This document shows positions 63,373-64,000 of a stretch of 64,000 bases of DNA, piece after piece. Within the stretch, counting starts at the first letter, position 1. Each line of letters starts with the position of its first letter. The notes below the pieces were generated by a model. The model was not told where the DNA came from and searched no databases. It saw only the letters and a list, made by a program, of their open reading frames with translations. The translations under genes were made by a program, and so were the position numbers. This DNA comes from Sphingomonas jinjuensis. GTDB taxonomy: Bacteria > Pseudomonadota > Alphaproteobacteria > Sphingomonadales > Sphingomonadaceae. The DNA lies in contig NZ_JACIEV010000004.1 in assembly GCF_014197105.1 (NCBI RefSeq), positions 198,784 to 262,783 of the forward strand, read 5' to 3'.

Positions 63373-63942
63373 TCAATCCGAACGAACCAACCCCCGCGGC
63401 TTCACCCAGACCGCCGGGTTCCCCTGATACACCCCGCCCGCCTCGGCATCGCGCAGCAGCACGGCGCGCGCGCCGACGACCGCCCCTTCCCCCACCGTCA
63501 CTCCCGGGCCGACGAACGCCTCCGCCGCTACCCAGGCGCCGTCGCGGATCGTCACCGGGCGCAATACCAGCTGGAAATCGGGATCGCGGATATCGTGGCT
63601 GCTCGCACACAGATGCGCCCGCTGCGACACCACCACGCGCCGCCCGATCGTGATCCGTCCCTGATTATAGACGTTGACCCCCGGCCCCAGCAGCGCGCGA
63701 TCGCCCAGCACCAGGTGCGGGGGATACCAGACTCGCGTCGAGCCATAGAGCCGCGCGCCCCGCCCCACCTTGGCCCCGAACGCGCGCAGCACCAGCCGGC
63801 GCCAGCCGTGCAGCGGCGGCGGCGTCCAGCGCGCCAGCACCAGCCACGCCACCCCCCACGCCGCCCGGAACAGCCGGTTGCCGAGCGAGAAGCTGGCGCC
63901 GCCCTCGAGCGGCCGGGTCGTGGCGGCGTCGAGCACCTTCAT
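63373..63942 (-). CDS. WcaF-like left-handed beta-helix acetyltransferase
   Basis: A 189-residue hexapeptide-repeat acetyltransferase. SFSLGNRLFRAAWGVAWLVL at the N-terminus and NVYNQGRITIGRRVVVSQRA, SSHDIRDPDFQLV, GAWVAAEAFVGPGVTVGEGAVV repeats match colanic-acid type acetyltransferases. It probably acetylates an exopolysaccharide repeat unit. Its ATG overlaps the stop of the upstream gene (ATGA), pointing to an exopolysaccharide cluster beyond the window. Confidence 0.87.
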   Translation of the reverse strand: MKVLDAATTRPLEGGASFSLGNRLFRAAWGVAWLVLARWTPPPLHGWRRLVLRAFGAKVGRGARLYGSTRVWYPPHLVLGDRALLGPGVNVYNQGRITIGRRVVVSQRAHLCASSHDIRDPDFQLVLRPVTIRDGAWVAAEAFVGPGVTVGEGAVVGARAVLLRDAEAGGVYQGNPAVWVKPRGLVRSD

Positions 63943-64000
63943 GCCGCCCGCCCCGCGATCAGCGCGCCATAAGTCTGGTCCCACCGCGCCGCGACCACGC
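63939..64000 (-). CDS. C-terminal end of a truncated upstream gene
   Basis: The last 20 codons of a gene entering from beyond the window: ...ARWDQTYGALIAGRAA. It is coupled to the acetyltransferase gene by ATGA. A glycosyltransferase is the likely identity from context only. Confidence 0.45.
   Translation of the reverse strand, partial: VVAARWDQTYGALIAGRAA

Overview
The window reads as a chromosomal segment of a high-GC alphaproteobacterium, most likely Sphingomonas or a close relative. Reasons: uniformly GC-rich codon use, large TonB-dependent receptors with a C-terminal Phe, sugar-utilisation loci that pair such receptors with tryptophan-halogenase-like proteins and a LacI regulator, an HWE-family kinase, and the order rimP-nusA-ylxR-infB-rbfA. 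No prophage, CRISPR array or intact insertion sequence was seen. Genus assignment is inference.

Layout. 1-4.4 kb: rsmE, an NTF2-like secreted protein, gshA, a GH43 glycosidase, a TfoX-N protein and tRNA-Gly(CCC). 4.4-9.3 kb (minus): a coupled carbohydrate cluster of acyltransferase, GH130-like protein, GH13 alpha-glucosidase and GT4 glycosyltransferase. 9.4-12.5 kb: TonB-dependent receptor. 12.8-16.7 kb: ampG-like permease, serine hydrolase and PBP4-type carboxypeptidase (peptidoglycan turnover). 16.9-21.8 kb: secreted amidohydrolase with a C-terminal extension, a dicarboxylate/amino-acid symporter and an N-acyl-D-amino-acid deacylase. 21.9-24.9 kb: a hybrid histidine kinase fused at its N-terminus to a ParD-like ribbon-helix-helix domain. 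25-36.1 kb (minus): a sugar-utilisation locus (GH3, TonB receptor, terminator, two tandem halogenase-like flavoproteins, LacI regulator, MFS permease). 36.5-41.9 kb: DEAD-box helicase, BLUF photoreceptor, crotonase, two thioesterases, PQQ sugar dehydrogenase. 42-50.8 kb: rimP-nusA-ylxR-infB-rbfA, vapBC-like pair, tdk, M50 protease; a broken GIY-YIG nuclease gene lies between nusA and ylxR. 50.8-53.5 kb (minus): HWE kinase, single-domain response regulator, Crp/Fnr regulator. 53.6-59.2 kb (minus): cytochrome oxidase operon (ctaC with fused cytochrome c, fused subunit I+III, small membrane protein, CtaG-like protein, three-haem cytochrome c). 59.5-64 kb: yghU, DUF4126-like protein, MscS-type channel, WcaF-like acetyltransferase and the tail of one more gene.

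Palindromic repeats. The intergenic DNA is dominated by paired inverted repeats that I group as R1 (GTCAYCCC-hairpin-GGGRTCCA, where Y=C/T, R=A/G), R2 (GTCATGCTGAAC type), R3 (CCCTCTCCC / GGAAGGGTGAGGG type), R4 (CGCGAAGACGCGAAG / GCGCGGAGGCGCGGAG type), R5 (ATCCTCCCC ... GGGGAGGAT type; 5a carries GGTGGAGGGG, 5b carries CGCCAGGGGGAGG) and R6 (CCGTTCGT ... CGAAGTCGAGG type). Three observations make them more than background: a full 129-base R5a copy and a half copy sit in frame inside the ctaG-like coding sequence; an R4 copy supplies the C-terminus of the symporter; and the broken GIY-YIG nuclease gene is bracketed by two nearly identical R1 copies in opposite orientation, like a small mobile unit. 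The two strongest candidates for undescribed biology are this repeat/GIY-YIG unit with its coding-sequence insertions, and the ParD-domain histidine kinase with a perfect palindrome just upstream of its start.
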